Under the pieces are notes generated by a model. That model worked only from the letters and a program-made list of their open reading frames with translations. It did no database searches and was not told the origin of the DNA. Both the position numbers and the translations under genes were made by a program. Source: an uncultured Clostridia bacterium (GTDB lineage: Bacteria > Bacillota > Clostridia > Christensenellales > CAG-917). From it: 64,000 nt of DNA. Location: NCBI GenBank assembly GCA_944358385.1, contig CALVQW010000002.1, positions 1 through 64,000 of the forward strand. Direction: 5' to 3'. Of the stretch, positions 1 through 8,418 are shown piece by piece (the first letter of the stretch is position 1; each line of letters opens with the position of its first letter).

Positions 1-1250
1 ATATTGTCGTGACGAGCAATCAGGATTTCTATGACAAAGCGTATCCGTGGATAGGCAGACAGACGGGCGATTTCGATCAGTTCGGCATGACGGAACATAA
101 CGAAGAGATCCACTACGCATTGGGACAGAATGCGGGAGACGGTGGCGGCGGAATGATGATCGCCAAATGGGGTTGGAATTTGGGTTCGGGTTATCTTCAT
201 GTTCCCGCTCCTGCACTCTATTACCTGTTCAAGGTAGACGACATCGAGGAATACGATCCGTATGCGGACATCGTGTCCATAGGCGGCGTGGAGAGCAATG
301 CGCTGTACGAGTACATACGAAACTACAACAAGACCTTTGACAACGGCACGCTGCCCATCAAAGACGGCACGATCAGCGCAGACTTGTTCGCGGACGACAT
401 TGATGACTACCGCAAGATGGATACCGAGTTCGGCAAGATACAGCAAGGCTATTCGTATTACGACTTCGACGCCGATGTGGACTTGCAGAAGCTGACAAGC
501 TGGCAGGAAACCGATCCGTCCTTTTGGGATAATTGGGTGAATTGGGGCTTGTGGGACACGATATTCGGCGGCATTCCCGAAGAGGAAAGCAAGACGGTTT
601 CGCCCATCTGCATTGTACAGGAAAGCGATCTGGACGGCAGCGACAACGAAGTCGCGGACAGGCTCCTCATCAATGCCAACGATGTGCAGGCACTCCGTGA
701 TTATTTCAAGGACGCCACAACGGTCAGCGGCAAGGATGACGAGAAGAAGCAGGTCGTGCTGTTCCGTTTCGCTACCACGGACTACTATTCCGCAGCGGTG
801 GACATCATGGAGCTTCGCACGATAATACCCGACAAACACATAAGCGGACAGGCGTATCGTGCTTGGGAGAGCGTGTTCTTCGATTTCGACATTATCCAGC
901 TCACCTTCAACCGGGACGGCGTATATACGGTCATCCCCGTGGTGTCCAGCCCTATGGATATCGTCAACGCGATAACTCCGCCCGTGCAGATGCCGGACGA
1001 GATCCCTTGGTGGCAGATCTTGCTTGCGGTGCTTCTGATCATCGTTTTACTCATCATTCTGTTGCCTGTGCTACCGTATATCCTCAAATTCCTGTTCTGG
1101 CTCATCTGTCTGCCGTTCAGGGCGATAGCGGCTCTGTTCAAGGGGATAGACAACCGACGAAAGCGGAAAACGGAAGCGAAGGCGCAGAAAGAACCTGCCG
1201 TAAAGCAGACGCAAAAACCGCCCGATGATGTGGACGGATTGGAGGTGTAA
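1..1250 (+). CDS. Partial large membrane-anchored protein, pIII/adsorption-protein-like
   Basis: The reading frame is open at the left edge, so the N-terminus lies outside the window; a GTG at 9 is in frame but need not be the start. The visible part (about 415 residues) is acidic and rich in aromatic residues, asparagine and glycine, then has a long hydrophobic stretch (about bases 1002-1120) and a short Lys/Arg/Pro tail. This is the layout of a secreted or surface protein held by a C-terminal membrane anchor, as in inovirus minor coat protein pIII. The call rests on topology and on its neighbours (small membrane peptide, P-loop membrane protein, rolling-circle Rep), not on recognised homology. 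The SD of the next gene lies inside its last codons, so the two are translationally coupled. Confidence 0.5.
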   Translation, partial: IVVTSNQDFYDKAYPWIGRQTGDFDQFGMTEHNEEIHYALGQNAGDGGGGMMIAKWGWNLGSGYLHVPAPALYYLFKVDDIEEYDPYADIVSIGGVESNALYEYIRNYNKTFDNGTLPIKDGTISADLFADDIDDYRKMDTEFGKIQQGYSYYDFDADVDLQKLTSWQETDPSFWDNWVNWGLWDTIFGGIPEEESKTVSPICIVQESDLDGSDNEVADRLLINANDVQALRDYFKDATTVSGKDDEKKQVVLFRFATTDYYSAAVDIMELRTIIPDKHISGQAYRAWESVFFDFDIIQLTFNRDGVYTVIPVVSSPMDIVNAITPPVQMPDEIPWWQILLAVLLIIVLLIILLPVLPYILKFLFWLICLPFRAIAALFKGIDNRRKRKTEAKAQKEPAVKQTQKPPDDVDGLEV

Positions 1251-1403
1251 ATGAAAACGGTCAGGAGAATATTGGCTGTTGCCCTCTTGGTCGTAACGGT
1301 ATTGGTCGTCGGCTACTTGGTTTATACCGGTAGCCGAACGGCTTCCGTTGAAGAGAGCACGGCGATCATGGAGGTGGTCTATGAACAGGCGCAGAACATT
1401 TAA
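1251..1403 (+). CDS. 50-residue single-pass membrane peptide
   Basis: The ATG follows directly on the stop of the preceding gene, with GGAGG at 1241-1245 as SD. The product has a basic start (MKTVRR), one strongly hydrophobic helix at about residues 7-26 and a short polar tail. Its end overlaps the start of the next gene by 23 bases. Size, topology and position between a pIII-like gene and a P-loop membrane protein match small virion cap proteins such as pVI or pVII/pIX of filamentous phages. That assignment is inference from synteny; no family is recognised. Confidence 0.55.
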   Translation: MKTVRRILAVALLVVTVLVVGYLVYTGSRTASVEESTAIMEVVYEQAQNI

Positions 1404-3510
1404 TATCTGTCTTACCGTTGTTATAACGGCGGCGTTTATCCTGCTCGGCGCGTTTGTGTTCGGAGACTCTTACCTGCGCTTCGGCGAAACTGCCAAAGAC
1501 TTCGGATTGTCCGTCGGGTACTATTTCTGCACGCTGTTCGGCTTGGATCATGACATCGTGCCGTCCGTCACGGAGTATTCCTCCGTAATGGATTGGGACA
1601 TCCTGCTCCCGTCGGACTTCGAGGGCTTCACTTCGCAGGCAAAAAGTTTCTTCTCATTGCTTGTGGATGGGGAGAATTTCTTGGGCTATTGGGCGAAGGT
1701 CGGAGATGTTATGCTCGTGCTGCTGAAAGTCGTGGCTATCATTCTTCCGTGCCTGCTTATCTTGGGGCTGGTCATCTGGCGGCTGTATAAAAGCGGCAAC
1801 ACCAAGCACAACAGGGACACCGTACCTCTCCGGGTATTTAAGATGCTGTCGAGGTGGTTCTATCAGCCGCTGAAACGAGCTGTATTGTCGTATCGGGACT
1901 TTCTCACGGAGCATCGCGCGGTATGGATCCTTTGGGCGGTGATGTGGGCGTTCCACCTGAACGCGGCAAGCATCGTCACGGGCTTTCTTGCGTACTACTT
2001 CTATTTCGTGTTGAGCTTCGATGTCGCCAACCTCTATGTGCAGGTATGCAAATTGTTCATCGACTTGCAGGTCATCTTCCGGTACTTTCCATGGTGGTGC
2101 ATCGCGTTCGTCTGCTGGCTGCTGTTCGACCATTGGCGGAAGAGCATTGCGCAGAACAGGCTGCGGCACTTCGAGGCGAGGAATTGCGGCTTCATAAACG
2201 AGCTGCCTATCGTGTCTATGGCGTGCGGAAGCATGGGCAAGAAAAAGACGACGCTCATCACGGACATGGTGCTGTCGCAAGAGGTGATGTTCCGTCAGAA
2301 GGCATTGGAGATCCTGCAACAGAACGACATGAAATTCCCCTACTTCCCGTGGATCGCTTTTGAAGACGAACTGCGGCGTTGTATGGAGCATGGGACGGTC
2401 TATAATCTCGCCACGGTCAAGACTTGGGTGGCATTGAAGCGGTCAAGGTTCATTCGGCACAGAAACGCGCAAACGCAGCTTTACGGATACGATTACGCGC
2501 GTTACGGCACCACTTTTGACGATTCGCTCAAAATAAGCCGATTGTTCGAGGTGCTGGAAACCTACGCGCAGGCGTACTTCATTTATGTCTTGGAAAGCAG
2601 CCTCATTGTGGCGAACTATTCCGTCCGCACGGACAATCTGATGGCAGACAACGGCAACTTCCCGATGTGGCTCACGGACTTCTTCCCGAAGCGCAGACGA
2701 CCTCAAAGCAGGCACGCTCATATCCTCGATTTCGATGTCTTACGCCTCGGCAGAAAGGTCTTGGAAAACAACCCGAAGGCAGGCAGTTTTGAGTTCGGCG
2801 TCGTGGGGATCACGGAGATAGGAAAGGAGCGTGGCAACAATCTGGAACTTCGGGAGATCAAGAAAGGCGCGGACGATACCAACCAAAAGAACGACCTGTT
2901 CAATTCTTGGCTGAAAATGTGCCGGCACTCTGCGACTGTGGACAACTTCCCGTTCATCAAGGTGTTTACGGACGAGCAAAGACCGGAGTCTTGGGGTGCG
3001 GACGCGCGCGATCTTGCGGACATCATCAACATCGCTTCATGCGGGGATATGCGCCTTGCATTGCCGCTCTACACCATTGAAGAAATACTCTCCGAATGGG
3101 CGTTTAACCGCTTCATGCGCCTCTACGAGGACTTCCGCTTCCGCCGCGGCGATAACACGCTTCTGGTGCATATCCTCAAAAGCGTTGTCGCATGGCTGTG
3201 GCGGAGAAACCTGCGTATCTACAATCGCTTCGGCTACTCGATACTCAAAATAGAAAAAGAGCGTGGCACGATGGACGGCAAGACGGAGAATAAGAAGTAT
3301 TACCTGATGAACGCGAAGATCTACGCGCAACGGTTCAGCACGGACTGTTTCTCTGACTATTTCAACGATATGGCGCGGCGCAGTTATACAGGGCTTGCGG
3401 ACTACTTGGAATACGCTACGGAAAAGGCTTCGGTTGAGGAACTCAAAATGCAGAACAGTTATTTCATCAACTCGCTGTACAGGGACGCGGACGGCGACAG
3501 TTCTGCGTGA
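1381..3510 (+). CDS. Multi-spanning P-loop protein, Zot/pI-like assembly ATPase candidate
   Basis: 709 residues. The start at 1381 is chosen because GGAGGTGG lies just upstream; a TTG at 1348 would only add a short extension. Hydrophobic segments at about residues 8-27, 108-134, 181-212 and 234-249 precede a large soluble domain. That domain opens with GSMGKKKTT (283-291), a P-loop-like motif in which the last conserved Gly is Lys. Later come a Walker-B-like stretch around GITEIG (476-481) and RH...FTDEQRPESW...R (515-543), reminiscent of the RH and TQ segments of Zot/FtsK-class ATPases. Canonical Zot has an N-terminal ATPase and one helix; here the membrane helices come first, as in FtsK. 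Likely role: membrane ATPase for assembly or export of the element's DNA. Alternative: an FtsK/HerA-type mobilisation protein. Confidence 0.5.
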   Translation: MNRRRTFNICLTVVITAAFILLGAFVFGDSYLRFGETAKDFGLSVGYYFCTLFGLDHDIVPSVTEYSSVMDWDILLPSDFEGFTSQAKSFFSLLVDGENFLGYWAKVGDVMLVLLKVVAIILPCLLILGLVIWRLYKSGNTKHNRDTVPLRVFKMLSRWFYQPLKRAVLSYRDFLTEHRAVWILWAVMWAFHLNAASIVTGFLAYYFYFVLSFDVANLYVQVCKLFIDLQVIFRYFPWWCIAFVCWLLFDHWRKSIAQNRLRHFEARNCGFINELPIVSMACGSMGKKKTTLITDMVLSQEVMFRQKALEILQQNDMKFPYFPWIAFEDELRRCMEHGTVYNLATVKTWVALKRSRFIRHRNAQTQLYGYDYARYGTTFDDSLKISRLFEVLETYAQAYFIYVLESSLIVANYSVRTDNLMADNGNFPMWLTDFFPKRRRPQSRHAHILDFDVLRLGRKVLENNPKAGSFEFGVVGITEIGKERGNNLELREIKKGADDTNQKNDLFNSWLKMCRHSATVDNFPFIKVFTDEQRPESWGADARDLADIINIASCGDMRLALPLYTIEEILSEWAFNRFMRLYEDFRFRRGDNTLLVHILKSVVAWLWRRNLRIYNRFGYSILKIEKERGTMDGKTENKKYYLMNAKIYAQRFSTDCFSDYFNDMARRSYTGLADYLEYATEKASVEELKMQNSYFINSLYRDADGDSSA

Positions 3511-3550
3511 TTTAGGGCTGTCCGCTTCCTTTACGGCAAAAGGAGGCAAT

Positions 3551-4588
3551 ATGTCTTATGGCGAATGCAAAGTGTATTTTGACGGCAGTCACTACATAGC
3601 GATACCGCACACGACAAGGCCGTCAAGACGGCGTTTCCGTCCGCCGGAAGAAGAGATAGAGGTGACGGAGCAGGAAGAGCCGCAGACCACGGAACAGGAA
3701 GAAACTATAAACGCAGAAGAAAGCGCACCGTCCATTGATGACGATGTGTCTTCTTTGCCTGCAACGAACGAAACGCAACTGAAACCGACCGTTGAACAGA
3801 AACCGAAAACGCGGACGATGACGCGGAAGGAACTGTTTGAAGAGCTGTATCAAAAGCACCTGAACAAGCCACGGAGAATGAAGATCGAGGCTATCACGAA
3901 AGAAATGCTGCCGTATTTTAAGACGGAAGAATTGTCAAGAAATTATGTCATCGAAAATATAGAACGCAAGATGCGCAATCTGATTGCGCGGCGTATCCGG
4001 CTGACACGGAAAGCGAATTTGCAGGAGTTCAATTATTTTGTAACGCTCACCTATGACGGAAAGTTGCACTCGGAACAAAGTTTCAAGAAGAAGCTGAAAA
4101 CCTGTTTACGGCATTTTGTCGAACGACGAGGCTGGAAATATATAGGCGTATGGGAACGTTCTCCGGAGAAGTTGAGATTGCATTTTCATGGGGTATTTTA
4201 TATCCCTGACGGAACGATGCCGGGCATGCTGCTGGACATAAACGATTATAACTTCAATACGCACAACAGGCAGATAACGCATCAGAATACATACTTCAAC
4301 GAGCGTTTCGGGCGTTCGGACTTCGAGAAAATAGATGATGTCGGCAAAATGGGCGACGCACTGGCTTACATCATGAAGTACATAGAAAAGAGCGGAGAAA
4401 GGATTGTTTACTCCAAAGGTTTGCCGCAGTATTTTATTTCGGACATTATGGACGAGGACATCATTTGTCATCTGGGAGACGAACAGGAGAAACTGTTGCT
4501 CGCGGATGATTTCGGGTGTTGGGACGAAGGGTGCTTTGTCGGCATCGTCTGCAAAGCCGTGATCGCACAGCTCCGCAAATGCAACTGA
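3551..4588 (+). CDS. HUH-family rolling-circle replication initiator (Rep)
   Basis: 345 residues, start at 3551 with SD AAGGAGG. An acidic, low-complexity N-terminus (about 30-85) precedes the endonuclease domain. All three rolling-circle motifs can be read: motif 1 FVTLTY (163-168), motif 2 HFH (211-213, the HUH metal site) and motif 3 YIMKY (273-277) with candidate nicking Tyr273 (Tyr277 possible) and Lys276. Such proteins nick one strand at the double-strand origin and start unidirectional replication, in plasmids as in filamentous phages (gpII). It is the last plus-strand gene of the cassette, and a nested perfect inverted repeat lies 136 bases downstream. Rolling-circle Rep is confident; phage or plasmid origin is not decided. 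Confidence 0.85.
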   Translation: MSYGECKVYFDGSHYIAIPHTTRPSRRRFRPPEEEIEVTEQEEPQTTEQEETINAEESAPSIDDDVSSLPATNETQLKPTVEQKPKTRTMTRKELFEELYQKHLNKPRRMKIEAITKEMLPYFKTEELSRNYVIENIERKMRNLIARRIRLTRKANLQEFNYFVTLTYDGKLHSEQSFKKKLKTCLRHFVERRGWKYIGVWERSPEKLRLHFHGVFYIPDGTMPGMLLDINDYNFNTHNRQITHQNTYFNERFGRSDFEKIDDVGKMGDALAYIMKYIEKSGERIVYSKGLPQYFISDIMDEDIICHLGDEQEKLLLADDFGCWDEGCFVGIVCKAVIAQLRKCN

Positions 4589-4723
4589 AAACGAAGAACT
4601 CATAATACGGCGTTCAAAACGGAAACGACAGTCACGGGAACAACGCGGCAATCGCAAAGCGGTTCAGCGGCGATGCCGCGTCCGGACTGTTCCGCTTTTC
4701 CGTAGTTGAGGTCGGGTTAAAGG

Positions 4724-4788
4724 GATTTGCGTGTGCTTGTCCGCGGCGCGCAGCGCCGCGCTTGTATCAAGACAAGCACACGCAAATC
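4724..4788. repeat. Perfect nested cruciform, candidate rolling-circle origin or packaging signal
   Basis: An 18-bp arm at 4724-4741 (GATTTGCGTGTGCTTGTC) is perfectly inverted at 4771-4788. Inside it a second perfect 8-bp hairpin (CGCGGCGC, loop GCA, 4742-4760) leaves a single-stranded stretch CTTGTATCAA at 4761-4770. It follows rep directly and no gene covers it. Rolling-circle origins and inovirus packaging signals are hairpins of this kind. Which role, if either, is inference. Confidence 0.65.
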
Positions 4789-4859
4789 TCCCACTACCGT
4801 ATGCAAAGGGTATGTAAAGGTCATCTGAAAGGATATTGCCTCTTCCCTGTTACGACATG

Positions 4860-5366
4860 CTAATGATTAGCGGAAAGGTTTATGATTTCCTTCTGTTGTC
4901 TGATAGCGTATTCGTATGCGACTTTCGTTCCGCTTTTAGGCTGATCACGGGTGATGCGTCCTCTTGTGGCAGGCTTGAGGGGCGGCTTGTAGTTTTCATC
5001 GTAATAGAAAATACAGAGATCTGCTTTGTCGATCATATGGTAATTGCGTTCGACATAAGCAGCTTTGCCTGCATCGACTACATTCTCCGGGATATAAGTG
5101 GCGTCGTAAGATCCGAGCAGATAGTCCTCGTAGTCTTTGCTGATGTAAGGATATTCGGCTCGGACATATACTCGTCTTATTTGAGGGCGCTCTTTTTGGA
5201 GTTCGGTCACGACTTCAAGACACAGCGAATTGAAATCGCTCCTGCTGCCAAACAAAAAGGTATCAGCATTTCTGTCGTCGATAAGGGATAGGAGCAGTTC
5301 TTTCAGTTGTTTGCGGAAGCTGTTGTCAAGTTGCAGCTTGCGATGTCCGATAAAGCTAACTATCAT
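4860..5366 (-). CDS. SLOG-superfamily protein of an XRE/SLOG pair
   Basis: 168 residues from the ATG at 5366, preceded by GGAGAAACCT. In-frame ATGs at 5384 and 5411 lack an SD, and the paralogue at 42.9 kb also begins MxVSFIGHR. The GHR motif near the start, FLFGSRSDFNSLC in the first third and RVYVRAEYP after it suggest a Rossmann-like SLOG (Smf/DprA/LOG) nucleotide-binding fold. SLOG proteins bind or process nucleotides or nucleotide-derived ligands, and several act in anti-phage defence; the ligand here is unknown. The XRE gene at 5496 is transcribed divergently. No helper domain or signal peptide is present. Confidence 0.6.
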   Translation of the reverse strand: MIVSFIGHRKLQLDNSFRKQLKELLLSLIDDRNADTFLFGSRSDFNSLCLEVVTELQKERPQIRRVYVRAEYPYISKDYEDYLLGSYDATYIPENVVDAGKAAYVERNYHMIDKADLCIFYYDENYKPPLKPATRGRITRDQPKSGTKVAYEYAIRQQKEIINLSANH

Positions 5367-5495
5367 AGGTTTCTCCGACGACATAATATCAAAAATTTGA
5401 CTAAATAGCAAATCTGCGATGTATAGCAGTAAAAGAAAAAGCGAAAAATTTATACTGCCATTAGATAAGTAACTTATTTTAACAGAGGTGGCAGT

Positions 5496-5735
5496 ATGCT
5501 TTTAGAGGACGCGGTTGCGTTACGCATTGAACAGTTGTGCATAGAGCGGAATATGACTAAATACGAATTGTCCGAGCGGAGTGGTGTTCCGCAGACGACA
5601 CTTTCTTCCATCAAGAAGAAGAGAAGCACTTCGGTCAAGTTGAAAACTTTGTACGCGATCTGCGAAGGCTTTGACATGAGCTTTGAAGAGTTCTTCGCCT
5701 GTCCGTTGTTTGACCGAAACACTTTGCATGATTGA
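5496..5735 (+). CDS. XRE-family HTH regulator, divergent to the SLOG gene
   Basis: 79 residues, ATG at 5496 with SD GAGGTGG. A Cro/C1-type helix-turn-helix covers about residues 8-62 (MTKYELSERSGVPQTTLSSI). The gene diverges from the SLOG gene with about 130 AT-rich bases between them, so it probably controls that gene and itself. The same gene pair in the same divergent arrangement recurs at 42497-43364. The SLOG gene and the PcfJ operon point away on the other strand. Confidence 0.8.
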   Translation: MLLEDAVALRIEQLCIERNMTKYELSERSGVPQTTLSSIKKKRSTSVKLKTLYAICEGFDMSFEEFFACPLFDRNTLHD

Positions 5736-5783
5736 AGCAGCATAAAAATAGCCCATTACGAGTAATCGCAACGGGCTATGACT

Positions 5784-6068
5784 TTATAAAATCGTATAAC
5801 TCTTCCCTTCTACCGTTATGCGGTTGTCCTTGATGTCGGGTTGACCGCTCTTACAGGCACGAAGGATGATGTGAACGGTGTCCCGTTCGGCTTTCGGCAT
5901 ATCGCCTTCATCGAACTTTTCCTCATTTCCTACTTCTATTATCTTGAAACCTTTTTGGATTAGGTAGGCAGAGAACTGCCACAGCTTTTCAAAGTAGCCG
6001 TTGCTGTCGAAGATAGCCGAAAGGTCTTGTTCGGGGTGGTATGCTGTAATTCTGAAGTAGTTAGACAT
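5784..6068 (-). CDS. Small conserved-looking hypothetical protein, last gene of the PcfJ/PcfK operon
   Basis: 94 residues, start MSNYFRITAY at 6068 with a GGAG SD upstream; longer in-frame versions read through the preceding pcfJ-like gene and are rejected. No domain is recognised. It is soluble, mixed alpha/beta in appearance and lies 20 bases after the pcfJ-like stop, so it is probably co-transcribed as the promoter-distal gene of the minus-strand operon. Confidence 0.6.
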   Translation of the reverse strand: MSNYFRITAYHPEQDLSAIFDSNGYFEKLWQFSAYLIQKGFKIIEVGNEEKFDEGDMPKAERDTVHIILRACKSGQPDIKDNRITVEGKSYTIL

Positions 6069-6088
6069 AGTGTATTCTCCTTTGCGGT

Positions 6089-7408
6089 TTATGCCGCGAT
6101 CTGTTTGATGGTTCTGTTGGCGTAAGGCAGCCAGATTTTGTTGACATAGTGCAGAATATCCTCGCTCGGTTTGTGGTCGTGTTCGCCGTAACATTGCAGG
6201 ACTTTGTGGCTGCGTGGCGAGTATTCGAGCGTCACGAGCGGAATATCCGGGCTGTCCTTTGCTCGGACGAAGAAGATGAGCGATTCTTCGCGGACAAAAC
6301 GCTGGTCGTAGTTCATCCGTCCCACGCAATGATGCAACGCCTCTCCCTCACGGATAAGGTCAGCAGGACTTCTTGCGATGACGCAGATAAACGCGCTCCG
6401 TTTCGCGTGTTGCAGGGACAGGTATTTCTTCGCAACAGCGGCGAATTGCGCGTACAATTCTTTGCGCTTTTCCGCGTCTTCCATAGCCTTTTTCGCGGCG
6501 TATTGGTCTATGCGGATATCGTGCCAGCGTTTGAAGTCGTGAGGGAAACGATTCTTCTCTTCGGACATATCCAAGCCGAGGTTTTGGCAGGCTTTCAGAT
6601 AGTCGAGATAGGTATGCGGATTGGTGCGTTTCTCCGCGACGTAATCAAAGAGCCGTTCAAGTTCTTTGCCCTTGAACAGCTCCTTTAACGGTTCGAGCGC
6701 GCTGTCGTGGATCAGCCGAAGTTTCGCTTCTTTATAGTGCTGAAGCTGTTCGATCGGCTTCTTGGTCTTATACGCTCGGACGATGACATCTATGTAGTAG
6801 TGCCTGTCCTGAAGCGTCGCTCTGTTTGCGATAAGCCACTTGCAGAAGGCTTTGTCCGTTCCGCAGCGTTTGAGTATCGTCTTGCTCAACGCGATCCGTG
6901 AAAAGCCGAGCTTCATCAGCATTTCGAGCTGCGGATACTGTCGGTAGAGCCGTAAATACTTGAAAATATTGCAGCCCTGATACATTTTATACGCGGAATA
7001 TCTGAACTCCGGCAAGCGGTCTATGAAGTGCGGATTTACGATCTCCGCAAAGGGATCATAGTATTTGTCATACGCCCAGCACCAGCCGCGTTCGTACCAT
7101 TGCCTGTACTTCTGCAAGCCTTCTTCGTACCAGCCGAAGCGAAATCCCATGCCGGCGCAATAGCAATACTCCATGTCCTTCACGAAGCACTTATCCGAAT
7201 CCAGACCGTGAATGGCGACCTGTTTGCAATACCACTTTTTGTAACGGTGTTTTACGGCGACGGTGACTTTCACAAGCTCGTTTTTCCAAGTGGTCAGGTA
7301 GGCGTAACAGCGCACATGACCATCAGGGCTTGGATAGTATTTGCCGTCAAGTTTCCGTATCCTTTTCAGTATGTTTTTCGGGATAGGTCTGATGTCTTTT
7401 TCCGTCAT
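6089..7408 (-). CDS. PcfJ-like protein
   Basis: 439 residues, start MTEKDIRP at 7408 with GAGGTG eight bases upstream. The C-terminal third has the features I associate with PcfJ-like proteins: LIREGEALHHCVGRMNYD, then LVTLEYSPRSHKVLQCYG. PcfJ-type genes are common in conjugative plasmids, integrative elements and phages of Gram-positive bacteria, usually beside PcfK; their biochemical role is not established. Here it follows the PcfK-like gene by five bases. The N-terminal two thirds are rich in Lys, Tyr and Trp, suggesting a nucleic-acid contact surface, but no catalytic motif is evident. Confidence 0.75.
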   Translation of the reverse strand: MTEKDIRPIPKNILKRIRKLDGKYYPSPDGHVRCYAYLTTWKNELVKVTVAVKHRYKKWYCKQVAIHGLDSDKCFVKDMEYCYCAGMGFRFGWYEEGLQKYRQWYERGWCWAYDKYYDPFAEIVNPHFIDRLPEFRYSAYKMYQGCNIFKYLRLYRQYPQLEMLMKLGFSRIALSKTILKRCGTDKAFCKWLIANRATLQDRHYYIDVIVRAYKTKKPIEQLQHYKEAKLRLIHDSALEPLKELFKGKELERLFDYVAEKRTNPHTYLDYLKACQNLGLDMSEEKNRFPHDFKRWHDIRIDQYAAKKAMEDAEKRKELYAQFAAVAKKYLSLQHAKRSAFICVIARSPADLIREGEALHHCVGRMNYDQRFVREESLIFFVRAKDSPDIPLVTLEYSPRSHKVLQCYGEHDHKPSEDILHYVNKIWLPYANRTIKQIAA

Positions 7409-7413
7409 AGTTT

Positions 7414-8418
7414 TCACCTCAAAGTAAGTTTGTCGCCGAACATTTCGTCCAGCTTGCAAAGCGCGTCTTTATCGAAGGCGGAAGTATCAATGTCATCGTC
7501 AAGGTCTTTCGGCTCCTCGATGTCGCCGTCAAACTCGCGCATTTCTTCTTCGGAGAGTATCTCGCCCGTTTCAAGGTCAACGTCCTGTGTGGAAGGAAGT
7601 TTGTGTATTTCGTCATCATTTTCCATGACAACGAGCGTATGCCCGTTGCTCAAGATTTTGCCGAAGTACATCTCCGCAGTGTGATACGGAAAACCGACCA
7701 TCGGCACGCGGCTTTCAAGTCCGCAATCTCTGCCCGTAAGAGTAAGGGGCAATTCATTTGCAAGCACTTCTGCATTCTTGCCGAACACTTCATAAAAGTC
7801 GCCCAAGCGCATGGCGATAATTGCTTGCGGATACCTGTCCTGCACCTCCAGATACTTCCGATACACGGGAGAGGTAGAGGGCTTTTGCTGTTTAGCCTTT
7901 TCTTCCTCGGCGATTTCCGCCATGATCTCCTGTATCTCTTCATCAGACGGCATAGCGTCTTCGTCGTCTTCGGGCTTTTCTTCTTCGGGCTTGCCTTCGA
8001 GGTCTTCGCCCATAAGGTCGAACATGGACATCTGCGGCTTGGGCTGCGGTTTGGGTTGTGCTTTCACCGTCGGCGCCTTTGCTGCCGGTTTGGGCTGTTT
8101 TTTGTATTCGGAGCCGTCCTCGTTAAAGAGCGTGCCTTCAATGCTGTCCTCTTCGAAATAGTGGACAGCCCAGCCGAACACGACATCGTCCTCGACCATA
8201 GCGTATCTCGCGCCCTTTTCGGCTTGCTTTCTTGCTTCTTCGGTCGCAAAGGACATAAAGCCCTCCAGCGTTTTGCGGTTCAACAGGATCTTGCCGTCTT
8301 TCTTGATGAGGACGCCGTTGTTGATTTTCCCTGCAAGGCTGTCCGAAGCGTTTTCTTCGAGATAGGCTTTGATACGCTGTTGTTCTTTGGTTTTTGCTTC
8401 CAAATTCAGTTGTTTCAT
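7414..8418 (-). CDS. PcfK/AcrIIA9-like domain fused to a MutS-I-type domain
   Basis: 334 residues; SD GGAGATGAATT before the ATG at 8418. Residues about 1-105 resemble PcfK-like proteins (ARYAMVEDDVVFGWAVHYFEED), the family that includes the Cas9 inhibitor AcrIIA9. A Pro/Lys/Gln and then acidic linker (about 106-180) leads to a MutS domain-I-like segment: MRLGDFYEVFGKNA (203-216), with the Phe-X-Glu triad F208-Y209-E210 that MutS uses to contact mismatches, then VPMVGFPYHTAEMY. The MutS ATPase and clamp domains are absent. Role is unknown; anti-CRISPR activity is only a possibility from family membership, and DNA-structure recognition is suggested by MutS-I. The gene overlaps the preceding one by four bases. 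Confidence 0.7.
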   Translation of the reverse strand: MKQLNLEAKTKEQQRIKAYLEENASDSLAGKINNGVLIKKDGKILLNRKTLEGFMSFATEEARKQAEKGARYAMVEDDVVFGWAVHYFEEDSIEGTLFNEDGSEYKKQPKPAAKAPTVKAQPKPQPKPQMSMFDLMGEDLEGKPEEEKPEDDEDAMPSDEEIQEIMAEIAEEEKAKQQKPSTSPVYRKYLEVQDRYPQAIIAMRLGDFYEVFGKNAEVLANELPLTLTGRDCGLESRVPMVGFPYHTAEMYFGKILSNGHTLVVMENDDEIHKLPSTQDVDLETGEILSEEEMREFDGDIEEPKDLDDDIDTSAFDKDALCKLDEMFGDKLTLR

